NCBI GenBank assembly: GCA_022745215.1
Contig: JAIIWC010000014.1
Span: 1-32,041, forward strand
DNA length: 32,041 nt
Direction of reading: 5' to 3'
Source of the DNA: Collinsella sp.
GTDB taxonomy: Bacteria; Actinomycetota; Coriobacteriia; Coriobacteriales; Coriobacteriaceae
Both the position numbers and the translations under genes were made by a program. Below the pieces are notes generated by a model. It was not told the DNA's origin, ran no database searches, and saw only the letters and a program-made list of their open reading frames with translations. This document shows, piece after piece, positions 30,887 through 32,041 of the stretch; the stretch's first letter is position 1, and each line of letters begins with the position of its first letter.

Positions 30887-31653
30887 CGGGCGAGAAAGGC
30901 GGCCTGCTCGCGGGCCTGCGCGCCGAGGCCCTGAAGTCGCGCCACGCGGCACCGGTTCGCCTGGCCGTGCTCATGGCGCTGCCGATGCCGCTGCTCGGCG
31001 CGATGCCCTACCGGGGCGTGCAGATCTTTAGCGCGTGGAACTACTGGTACGCGCTCTTCCTGCCCGTGTCTCTATCGCTTGTGGTGGCGTGCGTCGCGCG
31101 GGCGGACGCTCGCACGCGGATGCGGGGGCTTCTGGGCCTGGGCTTCCCGCTCGGGCGAGCCTGGTGGGCCAAGGCGCTCTGGTGCCTCGCTCTTTGCACG
31201 CTCTCGAACCTCGTGGTCTTCGTCATCTACCTCGCGGGATCGGCGTTCTCCTCGCAGGGTCTCACGGCCGCGGGCACGCTCACGATGCTCCTCTGCGCGC
31301 TCGCCAACACGGTGACCGCGGCGTGGATGATCCCCGCAGGGCTCTTCCTCACGGCGCGGCTCGGCATGCTCGCGGGCATCTTCTGCCCGCTCGCCGCGCA
31401 ACTCGTAGGTGGGTTCGCCTGGTCGTTGGTGCCGCTGCCGCAGCTCTTTCCGCCGTCGGCGAACATGGTCATCCCCACGAGCTTCATCCCCGTGCTGCCG
31501 AGCGGCGAGCCGCTCGCGGCGGACATGGCGCTCGGCGGGGCGCTCATGGCGGACGGCATGCTCACGCTGGCGGGCCTTGCGGTCTGCGCGCTCGCGTTCG
31601 CCGCGCTCACGGCGGCGGGCGCGGCCTGGTTCGCGCGCTCCGAGGAGAGGTGA
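30883..31653 (+). CDS. Lantibiotic-immunity ABC permease (LanE/MutE type)
   Basis: This 256-residue protein has about six membrane segments and the LanE/MutE-type arrangement. An early basic EALKSRHAAP segment is followed by a first membrane helix, a central RMRGLLGLGFPLGRAWWAK cytoplasmic loop and a final helix before the ARSEER tail. It would form the membrane channel with the following permease. GGAGGTG lies about five bases before the ATG, which overlaps the ATPase stop. Composition is very GC-rich. Sequence similarity in this permease group is low, so the call leans on the three-gene context. Confidence 0.8.
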   Translation: MTGEKGGLLAGLRAEALKSRHAAPVRLAVLMALPMPLLGAMPYRGVQIFSAWNYWYALFLPVSLSLVVACVARADARTRMRGLLGLGFPLGRAWWAKALWCLALCTLSNLVVFVIYLAGSAFSSQGLTAAGTLTMLLCALANTVTAAWMIPAGLFLTARLGMLAGIFCPLAAQLVGGFAWSLVPLPQLFPPSANMVIPTSFIPVLPSGEPLAADMALGGALMADGMLTLAGLAVCALAFAALTAAGAAWFARSEER

Positions 31654-32041
31654 TGGCCATGACACGACTCTCCGACCCGACGCCGCGCATGACTCTCCCG
31701 CGGGCCCTGCTCTCCGAGGCCCTGCGCCTGGCGCGCTCCCCGCTCGCGGCGGTGCACCTCGCCTGCGGCCTGGCGGCCGGTCTTGCCTGCGGCGAGTACT
31801 TCTCCGTAACCCGATGGGACCCGGCGCTGGGCGCGGACGCCTACGCCCAGTTCCTCGGCGCCCTCATGCCGCTCATGTCCGCCATCGTCTGCGGGCTCGC
31901 CGTGGACGAGGAGCGCGCTGCCGGGCGCCTCACCAACCTCACGGCGGTCCCCTCGCGAGGGCGCGCCGTCGCGGCGAAGCTGCTCGCCCTTGCGGCGCTC
32001 GGCGCGGGCGCGCTGGCCGTGGCGCTCAGCGTGTTCGGGGC
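31653..32041 (+). CDS. Second lantibiotic-immunity ABC permease (LanG/MutG type), cut by window end
   Basis: An open frame runs from ATG 31653, overlapping the previous stop by one base, to the end of the window without a stop, giving about 129 residues. It begins MAMTRLSDPTPRM, then LLSEALRLARSPLAAVHLACGLAAGL, a first membrane segment. FLGALMPLMSAIVCGLAVDEERAAGRL follows, a second segment running into a cytoplasmic DEE-AGRL-NL loop typical of MutG/EpiG permeases. An AGGAG ribosome site lies at 31643-31647; ATG 31659 is a possible alternative. It completes the F-E-G order. The 3' end is outside the window. Confidence 0.75.
   Translation, partial: MAMTRLSDPTPRMTLPRALLSEALRLARSPLAAVHLACGLAAGLACGEYFSVTRWDPALGADAYAQFLGALMPLMSAIVCGLAVDEERAAGRLTNLTAVPSRGRAVAAKLLALAALGAGALAVALSVFG

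Noticed and set aside
30062..30952. Minus-strand open frame of 296 codons over the ABC ATPase
   Set aside because: It is a shadow in very GC-rich DNA; the plus-strand ATPase has all its motifs.

Overview
The window looks like chromosomal DNA of a Coriobacteriia actinobacterium, most likely Collinsella or a close relative. The reasons are: moderate-to-high GC with C/G-ending codons; a GarA-like FHA protein next to an FtsR-type MerR regulator, which is an actinobacterial pairing; the actinobacterial order lexA / LysM inhibitor / nrdR; and RNase Y and SpoVS in a genome that otherwise reads as a non-sporulating actinobacterium. The genus is inferred from gene content and style, not from a search.

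Positions 285-9337 (+) hold one long tightly packed unit: RNase J, FtsK, a RodZ-like HTH membrane protein, YajQ, RimO, PgsA and CinA. It ends in a strong UUCG hairpin terminator (9345-9370). recA-recX follows, from a promoter whose -35/-10 spacer is filled by a LexA box. Next come RNase Y with a coupled GHKL ATPase of unknown role, then SpoVS, MiaB, MiaA and HflX, the last three overlapping by one base.

Positions 18362-20323 form a second SOS locus. lexA (-) and a one-base-overlapping membrane acyltransferase run left; a TM-LysM protein, the probable SOS division inhibitor (YneA/ChiZ type), runs right. Three LexA boxes lie between them. nrdR and dut follow, and the nrdR start codon is buried in a 12-bp perfect hairpin. 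A 455-bp convergent intergenic region (21267-21721) then carries long palindromes, including two inverted copies and one partial copy of the same core sequence.

Positions 21722-25781 hold an MGDG-synthase-type glycosyltransferase (-), thioredoxin reductase (+), a DUF1836 regulator (+) and DegV (-). The DUF1836 and degV promoters share a palindrome with the same 7-base spacer, which suggests a local regulator and operator pair. Positions 25946-29761 (-) form a probable operon read as a second CDP-alcohol phosphatidyltransferase, GarA-like FHA, MerR/FtsR-like, Apt and a secreted coiled-coil NlpC/P60 hydrolase.

From about 30050 the base composition becomes visibly richer in GC. A LanFEG lantibiotic-immunity ABC transporter begins there and runs off the end of the window, probably as part of an acquired accessory region.

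The functions fit together as genome maintenance and SOS (recA, recX, lexA, LysM protein, nrdR, dut), RNA turnover and modification (RNases J and Y, RimO, MiaB, MiaA, HflX), and envelope and division (FtsK, RodZ-like, PgsA paralogues, glycosyltransferase, NlpC/P60). No tRNA, rRNA, insertion sequence or CRISPR array was seen. The best candidates for undescribed biology are the DUF1836/degV operator pair, the nrdR start-codon hairpin, the RNase Y-coupled GHKL ATPase, the LexA-coupled acyltransferase and the intergenic palindrome family.
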